From contig BQJH01000164.1 in assembly GCA_021604605.1 (NCBI GenBank), positions 1-6,625 of the forward strand: a stretch of 6,625 nt of DNA, written 5' to 3'. Below, piece by piece: positions 5,362 through 6,625 of the stretch. The translations under genes were made by a program, and so were the position numbers. The notes under the pieces are model-generated. The model did not search any database. It had not been told where the DNA came from and saw nothing but the letters and a program-made list of their open reading frames with translations. Numbering within the stretch: position 1 is the stretch's first letter; each line of letters opens with the position of its first letter. The DNA is from Hyphococcus sp. GTDB taxonomy: Bacteria > Pseudomonadota > Alphaproteobacteria > Caulobacterales > Parvularculaceae.

Positions 5362-6625
5362 CTACTCCGCGCCAAATTTCTGGCGCCACTCTTCGACGTG
5401 TTCATCCTCAATCTTGGAAAACAATACATCCGTTGGCGTGAAGGCTTCGCCGCCCTTTAGTTGTGATAGCGCAGCACTGGCGCTCGTTGGCCAGCGCGCG
5501 GCCTCAGCTGGATCAAGATCAAAAATCGCAAACATCTTGTCAGACGTAAACGGAATAACCGGCCGAGAAAGCGCCGCGAACAAAACAATCATGTTCAAGG
5601 CACAGCGGACAGATACGGCAGCGCCGACTTCATCAGTTTTGATCGCGGTCCACGGCGCTGTTTGTTGTAAGTACTCATTGCCGGCGACCCAAATCGCACG
5701 CAACTCTGTGAACGCTTTGCGGAACTCCATCTCTTCCAGATAGCCCGTATAGGCGCTGATTTTAGTATCCAGCTCTGCGATAAGCGCTTCTTCCGCTTCT
5801 CCATAAGCGCCTGCGTCGGGCACCGTTTCGCCAAATCGCGCTTTGCAAAAGCGCGTAATCCGGTTGACGAAATTACCAAGGACGTCGGCCAAATCCTTGT
5901 TCACGACACTGGCGAAATGCTCAAGAGTAAAGGACGCGTCATCAGACTCCGGCGCATTCGCCATCAGGTGCCAGCGCCAATAATCAGCCGGCAACAAATC
6001 CAAGGCCTGATCCATAAAGATGCCGCGACTTTCACTGGTGGAGAACTTGCCGCCATACCAGGTGAGCCAATTGAACGATTTTAGCACATCAACAGTTTTC
6101 CATGGCTCTTCCGACCCAAGGATCGTCGCCGGAAAACTCACCGTGTGAAAGGCGACGTTATCTTTGCCCATAACCTGCACATATTTGACATCTTCAGCGC
6201 CTTTATCCGTACGCCACCAATTCTCCCATTCGGTATTCTTTTCCAACGCCCACTCTTTTGTGGCCCCGATATATTCAATCGGCGCATCGAACCACACATA
6301 GAACACCTTGTTCTCAAAGCCCGGGCGCTTTTCACCTTCATAGGCAACGGGAATACCCCATTTGAGATCACGCGTGATGGAGCGGTCACGCAATCCTTCC
6401 TTCAACCATTTATTGGCAATCGACACAGTGAGCTGCGGCCAATGCTTGTTGCCATTGACCCAATCAGCGATGCGGTCCTGCAGTTTCGATTGCAACAGAT
6501 AGAGATGTTTTGTCTCGCGCAGCTCAACATTCTTGGAGCCGGATATCGCTGAATACGGTTCTTTTAAATCTGTCGGATCAAGCAGCCGTCCACAATTATC
6601 ACATTGGTCGCCGCGTGCTTTTTCG
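5362..6625 (-). CDS. metG: Methionyl-tRNA synthetase, C-terminal 420 residues (5' end outside window)
   Basis: This enzyme charges tRNA-Met with methionine using ATP in the cytoplasm and is essential. The frame stays open to the window edge, so the gene is partial: the N-terminal HIGH region is missing. In order one sees the end of the zinc knuckle with G-D-Q-C-D-N-C-G (6592-6603 encode C-D-N-C), then LDPTDL, SGS and the [12 protein letters not shown] block, the WGIPVAYE and [14 protein letters not shown] signatures of the catalytic core, the KMSKS-loop equivalent KFSTS (6034-6048) followed by [17 protein letters not shown], and the helical anticodon-binding domain. The protein ends right after that domain (KFGAE), so it lacks the C-terminal Trbp111-type dimerisation extension of the E. 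coli enzyme. KFSTS instead of KMSKS is a variant I associate with alphaproteobacterial enzymes. A shorter in-frame start at 6495 (TTG) is not real because the family sequence continues upstream. It is the promoter-proximal visible gene of the leftward cluster. Confidence 0.96.
   Translation of the reverse strand, partial: EKARGDQCDNCGRLLDPTDLKEPYSAISGSKNVELRETKHLYLLQSKLQDRIADWVNGNKHWPQLTVSIANKWLKEGLRDRSITRDLKWGIPVAYEGEKRPGFENKVFYVWFDAPIEYIGATKEWALEKNTEWENWWRTDKGAEDVKYVQVMGKDNVAFHTVSFPATILGSEEPWKTVDVLKSFNWLTWYGGKFSTSESRGIFMDQALDLLPADYWRWHLMANAPESDDASFTLEHFASVVNKDLADVLGNFVNRITRFCKARFGETVPDAGAYGEAEEALIAELDTKISAYTGYLEEMEFRKAFTELRAIWVAGNEYLQQTAPWTAIKTDEVGAAVSVRCALNMIVLFAALSRPVIPFTSDKMFAIFDLDPAEAARWPTSASAALSQLKGGEAFTPTDVLFSKIEDEHVEEWRQKFGAE

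Noticed and set aside
6145..6552. 135-codon plus-strand frame opposite metG
   Set aside because: It is antisense to highly conserved metG sequence, with no ribosome site or recognisable domain; it is a shadow of the synthetase frame.

Overview
The window looks like a chromosomal segment from an alphaproteobacterium of moderate G+C content (about 50 % by eye). The evidence is the style of the methionyl-tRNA synthetase (short form with a KFSTS signature), an RhlG-type reductase, a BlaI/M56 pair with a long acidic periplasmic tail, and a small PHA-granule-region protein. A marine Caulobacterales/Hyphomonadaceae-like host is a guess; no rRNA or species marker is present.

Left part (1-1384): three short palindromes lie upstream of a small rightward gene of the polyhydroxyalkanoate-system family (91-408). 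It converges, with only 4 bases between the stop codons, on a leftward short-chain dehydrogenase/reductase of the retinol-dehydrogenase/WWOX-like type (413-1384).

Middle (1385-3480): a divergent intergenic region carries two near-identical 16-bp palindromes with the TACAnnTGTA core of BlaI/MecI operators. They sit on the likely promoter of a blaI-like repressor gene (1572-1949), which overlaps by 14 bases a blaR1-like M56 metallopeptidase gene (1936-3414). This is a complete membrane sensor-protease/repressor module that probably autoregulates. The sensor is not the penicillin-binding domain of classical BlaR1, and no beta-lactamase is adjacent, so its signal and its targets are unknown. A strong Shine-Dalgarno sequence and an in-frame ATG inside the M56 gene could also give a separate secreted form of the sensor domain. 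A long hairpin lies between this module and the convergent genes to the right.

Right part (3481-6625): four leftward genes are tightly packed in the transcription order metG (5' end outside the window), a SnoaL/NTF2-like lipoprotein, an AT-rich uncharacterised lipoprotein and an RhlG/FabG-like SDR. The gaps are 6-9, 21 and 9 bases, so they are probably co-transcribed. The AT-rich lipoprotein gene stands out in composition and looks like a later insertion into the unit. There are no tRNAs, rRNAs, CRISPR arrays, insertion sequences or integrases, and no gene-free stretch above 300 bases.
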